A stretch of 64,000 nucleotides of DNA from Clostridium aminobutyricum (GTDB taxonomy: Bacteria > Bacillota > Clostridia > Peptostreptococcales > Anaerovoracaceae). A program made the translations under genes and the position numbers. Under the pieces are notes generated by a model. The model saw nothing but the letters and a program-made list of their open reading frames with translations. It was not told where the DNA came from and ran no database searches. Where the stretch lies: assembly GCF_017255415.1 (NCBI RefSeq), contig NZ_JAFJZZ010000003.1, forward strand, positions 214,946 through 278,945, in the 5' to 3' direction. Positions 10,810-18,223 of this stretch are shown in pieces. Position 1 is the stretch's first letter; every line of letters starts with the position of its first letter.

Positions 10810-10832
10810 AAAATTGTAATCATTACAATTTT
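10810..10832. promoter_or_regulatory. PerR box
   Basis: A perfect 23-base palindrome centred on position 10821, with the core TTGTAATCATTACAA (10814-10828). It matches the PerR/Fur-type 7-1-7 dyad. It lies 58-80 bases before the perR start on the minus strand and is a likely site of PerR autoregulation and perR-katG control. Confidence 0.85.
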
Positions 10833-10988
10833 ATTATAGGCTTAAATGCAATGGATTACAATAAAAAAATAAGAAAATTCAGAACCTATTTTAAAAGGAA
10901 GATATTCAGGAGTGATTAGCCACTGGAACATGATCTCTGAGAAAAATTTATCTGCTTGAAAACACTCTAAAATCATTTTATCCGCTCC

Positions 10989-11039
10989 TATTTTGCTGTA
11001 TAATTGAATGATTGAAGCGGACGAATTTCGCTGTATAAT
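10989..11039 (+). promoter_or_regulatory. Tandem TATAAT-bearing repeat ahead of the cyclase gene
   Basis: GCTGTATAAT occurs twice, with TATAAT at 10999-11004 and 11034-11039, 35 bases apart. TTGAAG at 11012 gives a possible -35 for the second copy with a 16-base spacer. It probably drives the gene at 11084. Between the PerR box and 10985 I see nothing else recognisable. Confidence 0.45.
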
Positions 11040-11083
11040 AATTCTTCTAAGTGAGACTAGTTCAGAATTGCGGGAGGATACAG

Positions 11084-12253
11084 ATGATTCTTTTCAACAT
11101 CAACATGGCGACAATTTTAGTCGTTCTCATTCTAGGCCATCTTTTAACAGGTGCACTCATTATTGCTTATATGGGAAAGCAGGACAGGAGCAAAGCAGTC
11201 AATACGTTTTTAATCGCAAAATTACTGCAGCCAATGGGGTGGGTTATAATTGGACTGAGGGGTGCTATACCCAGTTTGTTTTTCGTAGCTGTCGGCAATT
11301 CAATTTTGTTTGTCGGTGCAGCTTTGGAGCTGATTGCCTTTATGATGTTAAAAAATAATTATACCGAAACGGTAAAACGGGCATACACCGCCTTGCTTAT
11401 TTGTTGTATCCTTGTATTTATTGCGGCGACAGCATATGGCTTTCCGGAGAACGTCAGAATCACCTTTACATCCTCCATCACAGCAATATTGATGGTATTT
11501 CCTGTGTATACGCTTTTTATAGACAAGAAAGCTTCCAGACTGCAGAGAACCATTGCTGTTCTTTACAGCATTATAATAGTATTTTTGCTTTTCAGGGCAG
11601 TTGCGGCTCTAACGATAAATATAGGTATGAATTTGTCATCCACAAACGTTGTTAATACCTGGCTATTTTTGCTGCTCTACATCGCGATGCTTGCAGGAAG
11701 TACCGGATTCATCCTCTTAGATAAGGAAAAGCAGGATTTCGAGCTATTGAAAGCTGCGTCATTGGACGGATTGACCAATCTATTAAACCGAAAAACCTTC
11801 ATATTACGGTCAAGAGCGTTGATTTCATTGTGTGTAAGAAAACAGGAACAAATCTCATTCTTGTTGATTGACATTGATGACTTTAAAAAAATCAATGATA
11901 TGTACGGACACTTTATAGGGGATGCCGTATTACAGGATTTTGCCAATACCCTCAGAAAACAATTGAGGGATTACGATTTATTCGGCCGGTATGGCGGAGA
12001 AGAGTTTGCCATATTGCTCCCCGAAGCAGATGAGAAGAACGTCAAAGAGGTTGCAGAACGGCTAAGATCGACGATAGAAAATTCGTCCGTTGACATCGAC
12101 CTCGAAATAAAGTACACAATCAGCGTAGGCTTTTGCAGCATCACTCCGAAGCGGGAAACAACGATAGATATGCTCTATAAAATTTGTGATCAGGCCCTTT
12201 ATACGGCAAAAGCCCACGGGAAAAATTGCTGCAGAAACGCGGCAGAGGTATGA
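11084..12253 (+). CDS. Membrane-bound diguanylate cyclase (GGDEF domain)
   Basis: A 389-residue protein. Residues about 1-205 contain six or so hydrophobic segments with no recognised sensor motif, and about 225-385 form a GGDEF domain. The active-site loop reads RYGGEEF, a functional variant, and RDYD five residues before it matches the RxxD inhibitory site for cyclic di-GMP. It should make cyclic di-GMP from two GTP at the membrane. The start at 11084 follows GGGAGG. An earlier in-frame ATG at 11051 lacks such a site. Its stop overlaps the next start (ATGA). Confidence 0.85.
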   Translation: MILFNINMATILVVLILGHLLTGALIIAYMGKQDRSKAVNTFLIAKLLQPMGWVIIGLRGAIPSLFFVAVGNSILFVGAALELIAFMMLKNNYTETVKRAYTALLICCILVFIAATAYGFPENVRITFTSSITAILMVFPVYTLFIDKKASRLQRTIAVLYSIIIVFLLFRAVAALTINIGMNLSSTNVVNTWLFLLLYIAMLAGSTGFILLDKEKQDFELLKAASLDGLTNLLNRKTFILRSRALISLCVRKQEQISFLLIDIDDFKKINDMYGHFIGDAVLQDFANTLRKQLRDYDLFGRYGGEEFAILLPEADEKNVKEVAERLRSTIENSSVDIDLEIKYTISVGFCSITPKRETTIDMLYKICDQALYTAKAHGKNCCRNAAEV

Positions 12254-12870
12254 ATAAAGTGAAGACATTAACTAGAGAATTTTATAATAGAGACTCCGTA
12301 ATCGTTGCAAAAGAACTGTTGGGAAAGATACTTGTACATGAAATAGACGGACAAAAAATTGCTGCGAAAATTGTAGAAACAGAAGCTTATATGGGTATTG
12401 AAGATAAAGCCGCACATTCCTATGGCGGAAGAAGAACGCCAAGAGTTGAGGTGATGTACGGAGGTCCAGGCTTTTCCTATGTATTTCTTATTTACGGTAT
12501 GTACTATTGCTTTAATATTGTTACCAGAGAAGCGGGAACGCCTCAAGCTGTTTTGATCAGAGCGGTTGAACCAATGGAAGGAGTTGATGCAATGGCTCAA
12601 AACAGATTTAAAAAAGCCTATAATCAACTAAGCAAGAGCCAGATAAAAGGGTTAACGAATGGACCGGGGAAACTATGCAGAGCACTTTTAATTGATAAAA
12701 GTTTAAATGGAGAAGATTTATGCGGCAGTAAACTATATGTTGAAGAAGGACAAGAGGATAAAGGTACGATCGTATCTTCTAAACGGGTGGGGATTGATTA
12801 CGCAGAGGAAGCTAAAGATTATCTTTGGCGGTTTTATATAAAAGATAACAACTATGTGTCTATAAAATAG
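12250..12870 (+). CDS. 3-methyladenine DNA glycosylase (AAG/MPG type)
   Basis: A 206-residue monofunctional DNA glycosylase of the AAG family, normal in length. It shows the family segments VARELLGK-like (VAKELLGKILV), VETEAYMG with the catalytic glutamate, DKAAHSYGGRRTPR, the MYGGPGFSYVFLIYGMYYCFN core, and LTNGPGKLCRAL near the C-terminus. It removes alkylated purines at the start of base excision repair. The ATG at 12250 overlaps the stop of the diguanylate cyclase gene, so the two are translationally coupled, although no functional link is obvious. Confidence 0.9.
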   Translation: MNKVKTLTREFYNRDSVIVAKELLGKILVHEIDGQKIAAKIVETEAYMGIEDKAAHSYGGRRTPRVEVMYGGPGFSYVFLIYGMYYCFNIVTREAGTPQAVLIRAVEPMEGVDAMAQNRFKKAYNQLSKSQIKGLTNGPGKLCRALLIDKSLNGEDLCGSKLYVEEGQEDKGTIVSSKRVGIDYAEEAKDYLWRFYIKDNNYVSIK

Positions 12871-12955
12871 TTCCATCGGTGTCGTTGCATTGGAAGGCTC
12901 TCAGCGAGAATCGTACGCCAAACAGCAGCGGCCAAATAGGAAGAGGAGAGTTAAA

Positions 12956-13603
12956 ATGAAAGTAATAGCGATCAATGGAAGTCCGCGAGAAAATGGAAAT
13001 ACGGCCGTTTTACTTCAGAATGCACTTCGCGGAGCAGAGTCAAACGGTGCCGAAACCGAGCTGGTAAATCTTTATGATCTGAATTTTAAAGGTTGTATAA
13101 GCTGTTTTGTCTGTAAAAGAAAAGGAAATACGTGCGATGGGATTTGTGCAATGAAGGACGATCTGACAAAAGTGCTGGAAAACATATTGACTTGTGATGT
13201 TCTTCTGCTAGGTTCCCCTATATATTTCGGAAATATTACCGGTGAATTGCGGTCTTTTCTTGAACGTTTATGTTACCCGAATCTTTCTTATAACGAAGGG
13301 AGCAGATCGGTCTTTCATGGAAAGATCGCATCGGGATTTATCTATTCTATGAACGTTCCGGAGGAGCAAATGAAGCTGTTGAACTACGGAGCTGTGTTTG
13401 AGCAGAACAAAAATCTTTTGCAGTTATTCAATGGGAATTCCGAGATTCTTTGCGCCAATGATACCTATCAGTTTAAAGAGTATTCCCTGTATGAAGCGTC
13501 TAGATTCGATGAAGCGCATAAGGCCAAAGTAAAAGCAGAGCAATTTCCGTCGGACTGTCAGAGAGCATTTGAAATGGGAGCTCGTCTGACAAGCTGCTCA
13601 TAA
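12956..13603 (+). CDS. Flavodoxin-fold iron-sulfur flavoprotein/NADPH-dependent FMN reductase family
   Basis: A 215-residue flavodoxin-fold protein. The phosphate loop is INGSPRENGNT (residues 5-15), and a cysteine cluster GCISCFVCKRKGNTC at about 48-62 resembles the compact cysteine motif of Isf-type iron-sulfur flavoproteins. LLGSPIYFGNITG is the second flavin-contact region. It should carry electrons between ferredoxin or NAD(P)H and an unknown acceptor. The ATG at 12956 follows AAGAGGAG. Upstream in-frame starts are unsupported. Confidence 0.75.
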   Translation: MKVIAINGSPRENGNTAVLLQNALRGAESNGAETELVNLYDLNFKGCISCFVCKRKGNTCDGICAMKDDLTKVLENILTCDVLLLGSPIYFGNITGELRSFLERLCYPNLSYNEGSRSVFHGKIASGFIYSMNVPEEQMKLLNYGAVFEQNKNLLQLFNGNSEILCANDTYQFKEYSLYEASRFDEAHKAKVKAEQFPSDCQRAFEMGARLTSCS

Positions 13604-13728
13604 TATAGACAGGATCAAAAAGAAAAAATAATCTGGAAGTTTTGATTATTATAATATAATATGAGGGTAATAATAACAAATATTTGTATTTGAAGATATT
13701 TTAAATAAAACAGAAGAGGAGAAATGGT

Positions 13729-14214
13729 ATGGAATTATTGGAATTAGCCCTTTCTATGGAGAATGATTTAAAAGAGTTTTATCAGAAACAAGCCAAATTG
13801 AATGAAGGAAACCGTTTGAAAGCAGCCTTTATACTTTTGGCAAAAGAAGAAGAGAAGCATGCTGAGATTATAAAAAGCTATAGCAAGGATATTATATTGC
13901 CTTTACCTGACAGTCATATTATAGCGGATATTCAAACTATTTTTAACGAAATGAAGGATTTCAGGGTCGAAATAAAAGAGCTTCCCGATCAGCTGGATGT
14001 ATACAGAATGGCGCTGGAAAAAGAAGAGCAAAGCGTAAAATTCTATCAGGATCTGCACGACAAGGCTTCGGAAGAGCAGTCGAAGACAGTCTTTGGATAT
14101 TTGATAGAGCAAGAGAAAAAGCATTGTATCATAGTGGAAGAATTGATTAAAATGGCAAGCAGACCGGAAGAATGGATTGAATCTGCCGAATTCGGATTAA
14201 GAGAAGAATATTAA
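13729..14214 (+). CDS. Ferritin-like (rubrerythrin-type) diiron protein
   Basis: A 161-residue four-helix-bundle protein. Two diiron half-sites are visible. The first has a helix ENDLKEFYQK and then EEKHAE with Glu41 and His44. The second has EEQSVKFYQD and then EQEKKH. Length and spacing suit the stand-alone ferritin-like family that lacks the rubredoxin tail of rubrerythrin. Such proteins are linked to peroxide or iron handling in anaerobes. It starts after GAGGAG. It precedes the korAB genes by about 80 bases and may share their transcript. Confidence 0.75.
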   Translation: MELLELALSMENDLKEFYQKQAKLNEGNRLKAAFILLAKEEEKHAEIIKSYSKDIILPLPDSHIIADIQTIFNEMKDFRVEIKELPDQLDVYRMALEKEEQSVKFYQDLHDKASEEQSKTVFGYLIEQEKKHCIIVEELIKMASRPEEWIESAEFGLREEY

Positions 14215-14292
14215 TAATACCCCTATTGTACTCCCAACATGAATGCCAAAGATAGGTATAATACGCATTGTATAAAGATAGGAGGGATTGTT

Positions 14293-15975
14293 ATGTTCAA
14301 TTTATTGATTGGCGGAGCAGCCGGTCAAGGAATCGAAACAATGGCATCGGTGCTGCAAAAGTTCCTAAAAGATTCCGGGCTTTATGTGTTTACGACACGC
14401 GATATTATGTCAAGGATAAGGGGAGGGCACAATTTTACATTGCTTCGAATCGATGTCAAGCCTGTTTTTTCACATAGTACGAACATCGATGGAATTATTG
14501 CTTTTGATAAAGACACTGTTATGCTGCACAAGGAACAATTGAAAGAATCCGGGTTTATTCTTTGTGACAGCCAATGGGAACTGGATGATAAAAGATGCAT
14601 ATCCCTGGATATGACCGCGTTATCAAAAAAACTTGGTAATTCCCGTGTCATCGGAAGCATTGCAACAGGAACTGTACTAAAACTTTTTGGACGAACTCCG
14701 GTGAACATCGATGAAACATTGAAAAAATACATAAATGAACCGTATAGGGAGATGAATAAGGCGGCGTTGCTGCAAGGGTATGAACTCGTGGATGCGCGTT
14801 ATAGTCTTCCGGAAAGCAATCCGCAGGAGAGGATCATCATCTCCGGGAATCAGGCTGTGGCCTATGGCGCCATTGCGGCGGGTATACGCTTTTACAGTGC
14901 CTATCCTATGTCTCCGTCCACCACGATCCTAGAATATCTCGCTTCAAAATCAGAAGAAGCCAATATTGTCGTCGAACAGGCTGAAGATGAAATTGCAGCA
15001 ATCAATATGGCTATTGGCGCTTCATTTGCAGGAGTGCCGTCCATGACCGGAACCTCCGGTGGGGGCTTCTGTCTCAAGGTAGAAGCTTTAGGGTTATCGG
15101 GCATGGCTGAAATCCCCATTGTTGTTGCAGATATTCAGCGACCCGGACCTTCCACAGGATTTCCTACCCGTACGGAACAGAGTGATCTAAAATTTGTTAT
15201 ATCTGCTTCTCATGGGGAGTTCCCCAGAATGGTTATCGCTTTGCGAAATCATCAGGATGCGTTTTACCAGACAGCACGCGCATTTTATCTGGCAAGAAAA
15301 TATCAGATTCCGGTGATCCTGTTAAGTGACCAGTACTTAGCAGACACTTCAGCCACCATAGAACCGTATGACTTAACCAATCTAACCGCAACAATCAATA
15401 TGGATATGGATACGGATATGGGTATGGACGAAGGGGAATATCTTCGCTACCGCTTGACAGAAGACGGCATTTCGCCGCTTCTAATCCCGGGACAATCAAG
15501 AAATTTTGTAGAATCGGATAGCGATGAACATGATGAAGCCGGGCACATTACCGAAGACGCAGAAATTCGGAATCGAATGATGGAAAAACGTCTTGGTAAA
15601 TTAATTAAATTAAAGGAAGAGTTGATGGAACCGGAATTTTTCGGAGAAGAATTGTTTGACATACTTTTCTTGGGATGGGGGTCCACCTACGGACCGATCA
15701 TGGAGGCAGTACGGACATTGAATCAGGAATCCTCGAAGAAATACGCGGCCTTGATCTTCGGAGATGTCTATCCGTTGCCCGAGAGACTTCTCAAGGAAAA
15801 AGCGCAGCAAGCAGATCATATCATTAATATCGAGCAGAATGCTACCGGACAGCTTGCGGAATTGATCAGGGAAAAGACCGGCATCGAATGTTCCGGCAGT
15901 ATTTTGAAGTATGATGGACGGCAATTATCTGGTGACGAGATTGTAGACCGTATTCGGAAGGGGGAAAGAGAATGA
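14293..15975 (+). CDS. korA: 2-oxoacid:ferredoxin oxidoreductase, fused gamma-alpha subunit
   Basis: A 560-residue KorA-type subunit. Residues about 1-185 are the gamma domain (GGAAGQGIETMASVL, then SRIRGGHNF). Residues about 190-560 are the alpha pyrimidine-binding domain (GNQAVAYGAIAAG, AEDEIAAINMAIGASFAG, TGTSGGGFCLK, RPGPSTGFPTRTEQSDL). With KorB it oxidatively decarboxylates a 2-oxoacid to an acyl-CoA and reduces ferredoxin. The start at 14293 follows GGAGGG. A Met/Asp-rich stretch (about residues 370-384), encoded by near-perfect ATGGAT repeats, lies in the linker. The stop overlaps the korB start. Confidence 0.88.
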   Translation: MFNLLIGGAAGQGIETMASVLQKFLKDSGLYVFTTRDIMSRIRGGHNFTLLRIDVKPVFSHSTNIDGIIAFDKDTVMLHKEQLKESGFILCDSQWELDDKRCISLDMTALSKKLGNSRVIGSIATGTVLKLFGRTPVNIDETLKKYINEPYREMNKAALLQGYELVDARYSLPESNPQERIIISGNQAVAYGAIAAGIRFYSAYPMSPSTTILEYLASKSEEANIVVEQAEDEIAAINMAIGASFAGVPSMTGTSGGGFCLKVEALGLSGMAEIPIVVADIQRPGPSTGFPTRTEQSDLKFVISASHGEFPRMVIALRNHQDAFYQTARAFYLARKYQIPVILLSDQYLADTSATIEPYDLTNLTATINMDMDTDMGMDEGEYLRYRLTEDGISPLLIPGQSRNFVESDSDEHDEAGHITEDAEIRNRMMEKRLGKLIKLKEELMEPEFFGEELFDILFLGWGSTYGPIMEAVRTLNQESSKKYAALIFGDVYPLPERLLKEKAQQADHIINIEQNATGQLAELIREKTGIECSGSILKYDGRQLSGDEIVDRIRKGERE

Positions 15976-16817
15976 ACCATTTTTCAACCTATGAAACGGC
16001 TTGGTGCCCAGGCTGCGGGAATTTTAGCATATTGGATTGTTTAAAAACTGCACTGGAGGAACTGGGGAAGGATCCTTATGAAGTTCTTATGGTTGCGGGT
16101 ATCGGACAAGCTGCAAAGCTGCCTCAATACATCCGTGCCAATTCTTTCTGCGGTCTCCATGGAAGGGCGCTGCCTGCGGCAGTTGGTGCGAAAATAGCGA
16201 ATGAAAAGCTGACCGTTATCGTCAACACCGGTGATGGAGATTCGTACGGAGAGGGTGGCAATCATTTTATCCATAACATCAGACGAAATGTGGATATCAC
16301 CCATTTTGTTCATGACAATCAGGTTTATGGACTGACAAAAGGTCAGGCATCTCCGACTTCTTTGGAAGGAATGGTTACAGATGTTCAGGCACAGGGCAAT
16401 GCAAATGAACCGCTCAATCCGGTATTACTGGCTATTGCTTGTGGTGCGGGATTTGTTGCCAGAGCTTTCAGCGGACACAAAGAGCATCTTGTTTCCGTTA
16501 TGAAACAGGCGATTGAGTATGAGGGGTATGCGTTAGTGGACATCCTTCAACCCTGTATCAGCTTTAATAAATTAAATACGTTTGGTTTCTATAGTCAGCG
16601 TGTATATGAACTGGGCTCGGATTATGATTATACCAGTAAAGCGGATGCCTTGATGAAGGCGATGGAGTTTGGTGATAAGATACCGATCGGCATTATCTAC
16701 AGAGAAGAAAAAAACACGTTCCATCAAAAAAATCAAGTGTTAAAGGACGGAGTGCCCCTCATTGATAGGGAAAAAAATCCGGATGTGATACAAGCGATCA
16801 TAAAAGATCTAGTTTAA
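15972..16817 (+). CDS. korB: 2-oxoacid:ferredoxin oxidoreductase, beta subunit
   Basis: A 281-residue thiamine diphosphate subunit. WCPGCG (11-16) gives two iron-sulfur cysteines, and NTGDGDSYGEGGNHFIHNIRRN (from about residue 86) is the metal/ThDP site. QPCISFN near residue 195 gives another cysteine. The position of the third cluster cysteine, usually in a GIGCS motif, is GIGQAAK here, so the cluster ligand set may differ. Start and upstream stop overlap as ATGA. It acts with the fused KorA subunit. No separate ferredoxin-like delta subunit is encoded here. Confidence 0.87.
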   Translation: MNHFSTYETAWCPGCGNFSILDCLKTALEELGKDPYEVLMVAGIGQAAKLPQYIRANSFCGLHGRALPAAVGAKIANEKLTVIVNTGDGDSYGEGGNHFIHNIRRNVDITHFVHDNQVYGLTKGQASPTSLEGMVTDVQAQGNANEPLNPVLLAIACGAGFVARAFSGHKEHLVSVMKQAIEYEGYALVDILQPCISFNKLNTFGFYSQRVYELGSDYDYTSKADALMKAMEFGDKIPIGIIYREEKNTFHQKNQVLKDGVPLIDREKNPDVIQAIIKDLV

Positions 16818-16841
16818 AATAATGGTAATAAGGGTTCAGTC

Positions 16842-17438
16842 ATGATTCAAAAGATAAATCATAATAAAACGGCAGTGGTTATACTGCACGAAATCTATGG
16901 AGTGAATCCGTTTATGGAGGAGGTTTGTTCAGCGTATCATAGGCAGGGATTGGATGTGTTTTGCCCCGATCTGTTATCGCGAAAATACTTCCTCTATTCG
17001 GAAGCTGAAGAAGCCTATCGATTCTTTATAGATAAAGTAGGCTTCGATATTTATAGGGAAGTTGAACGAATGGCCGCACAGTTAAAACGGAACTACGAGA
17101 AAGTCTTTATCATCGGGTTCAGCGCGGGCGCAACTATTGCTTGGCGCTGCTGTGAAAAGGCGAAGGTTGAAGGAATTATCTGTCACTATGGCTCTCGCAT
17201 ACGTGATTATTTAGGGGTACAACCCGCTTGTCCGGTTCTTTTATTGTTTGCCGAAAAAGATTCGTTTGATGTCGACAGCACCATAGAACAGCTTCGTGAA
17301 AAACCAGATGTGCAACTGCATAAATTAAACGCAAGACATGGGTTTATGGATTCTTATTCTCAACATTTTGATAGGGAGCAAGCGGAGCAGTCGAAAGCAT
17401 ATATCCGTGAGTTCTTTCAAAGCATCAGTGAACGCTAG
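16842..17438 (+). CDS. Dienelactone hydrolase-like alpha/beta hydrolase
   Basis: A 198-residue alpha/beta hydrolase. The nucleophile elbow is GFSAGA with serine, rather than the cysteine of classical dienelactone hydrolase. Asp of FAEKDSFD and His of ARHGFMD complete a plausible triad. The LHEIYGVN segment near the N-terminus is typical of the dienelactone hydrolase family. Substrate unknown. The ribosome binding site is weak (AAGGG), and the gene follows korB by 24 bases, so it probably shares that transcript. Confidence 0.75.
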   Translation: MIQKINHNKTAVVILHEIYGVNPFMEEVCSAYHRQGLDVFCPDLLSRKYFLYSEAEEAYRFFIDKVGFDIYREVERMAAQLKRNYEKVFIIGFSAGATIAWRCCEKAKVEGIICHYGSRIRDYLGVQPACPVLLLFAEKDSFDVDSTIEQLREKPDVQLHKLNARHGFMDSYSQHFDREQAEQSKAYIREFFQSISER

Positions 17439-17504
17439 GACGCTTCAAGAACTTTTATTTTTGATGACTCATTCAAGCTGCGAAGCAGGGACAAAAGAAC
17501 ATAG

Positions 17505-17533
17505 TTGACAATAAATGAATAATCGTTTATTAT
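17505..17533 (+). promoter_or_regulatory. Promoter and TetR-type operator of the tetR gene at 17556
   Basis: TTGACA (17505-17510) and TATTAT (17528-17533) are exactly 17 bases apart. The spacer holds an inverted repeat, AATAAATG (17510-17517) and CGTTTATT (17524-17531), with one mismatch. A repressor bound here would block polymerase. A near-identical sequence occurs in reverse orientation before lon. Confidence 0.8.
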
Positions 17534-17555
17534 AAAAGTACATTGAGGTGATTGC

Positions 17556-18122
17556 ATGAGAAAGAAAGATGATGAGAAAAAAAGGCATATTAAAGAAGCG
17601 GTAGTAAGATTGATCTTAGAAGAAGGCTTTCATGGTACTTCCATTTCAAAAATAGCTAAGATGGCCATGGTATCACCGGCAACCGTCTACATCTATTATG
17701 AAAACAAAGAAATTATGCTGCAGGATATTTATCATGAATATTCAGAAGAAATCTTTGATTACATCTTAGACAGGGTTGGTTGGGAGATGGCGGGAGAGCA
17801 GCTGATTGAAATCATTATCAGAAGCTACTATGACTACATTTGGGAGAATAAAGAAATCTTCAGCTTTGTTGAACAATTCTCCAATTGTCCTTCATTAGTA
17901 GGCAGGTGCGCAGGCATAAAAGGCATATGCAATGTCAATGAACTGTTGTCAGAATTGAAGCAAAAGCGAGTGCTCAAAAACTATAGCAATGATAACTTAC
18001 TGGCAATCATGTTTTACCCAATTAAGGCAATCGCACTGGATAGCCGCAAAAGCGAAGCAGAACGTGCTGCGCTGCTGGAGGAAATGATTAAGATCATACA
18101 AGATGCGTTGCTCATACAATAA
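17556..18122 (+). CDS. TetR/AcrR family transcriptional regulator, probable lon regulator
   Basis: A 188-residue repressor. The helix-turn-helix at about residues 8-52 contains FHGTSISKIAKMAMVSPATVY and then the tyrosine-rich YIYYENKE. The C-terminal ligand domain is generic. It starts after GAGGTGA. A consensus promoter with an operator between -35 and -10 lies upstream. The same operator sequence stands 16 bases before the lon start 100 bases downstream of this gene, which suggests that it controls lon as well as itself. Confidence 0.85.
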   Translation: MRKKDDEKKRHIKEAVVRLILEEGFHGTSISKIAKMAMVSPATVYIYYENKEIMLQDIYHEYSEEIFDYILDRVGWEMAGEQLIEIIIRSYYDYIWENKEIFSFVEQFSNCPSLVGRCAGIKGICNVNELLSELKQKRVLKNYSNDNLLAIMFYPIKAIALDSRKSEAERAALLEEMIKIIQDALLIQ

Positions 18123-18143
18123 ATTTTAGGCGGAATCATTTTG

Positions 18144-18158
18144 TGCAAATAATTTGCA
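18144..18158. promoter_or_regulatory. Inverted repeat upstream of lon
   Basis: TGCAAA-TAA-TTTGCA, a perfect dyad 66 bases before the lon start. It could be a second operator or promoter-proximal structure. It does not match CIRCE or CtsR sites as I know them. Confidence 0.35.
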
Positions 18159-18189
18159 TAGAGGAATTCCGTAAAAAATTACCCTTTAT

Positions 18190-18208
18190 TAAACGAACAT
18201 TCATTTAT
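18190..18208. promoter_or_regulatory. Second copy of the TetR operator, upstream of lon
   Basis: TAAACGAACATTCATTTAT matches the reverse complement of 17511-17529 at 17 of 19 positions and is itself a dyad (AAACGAA / TTCATTT, one mismatch). It ends 15 bases before the lon start codon. Confidence 0.7.
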
Positions 18209-18223
18209 GGCAGAAAGGAGCAC

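Noticed and set aside
18143..18223. 27-residue N-terminal extension of Lon
   Set aside because: The segment contains the TetR-type operator and lacks a ribosome binding site, while the ATG at 18224 has AAAGGAG.
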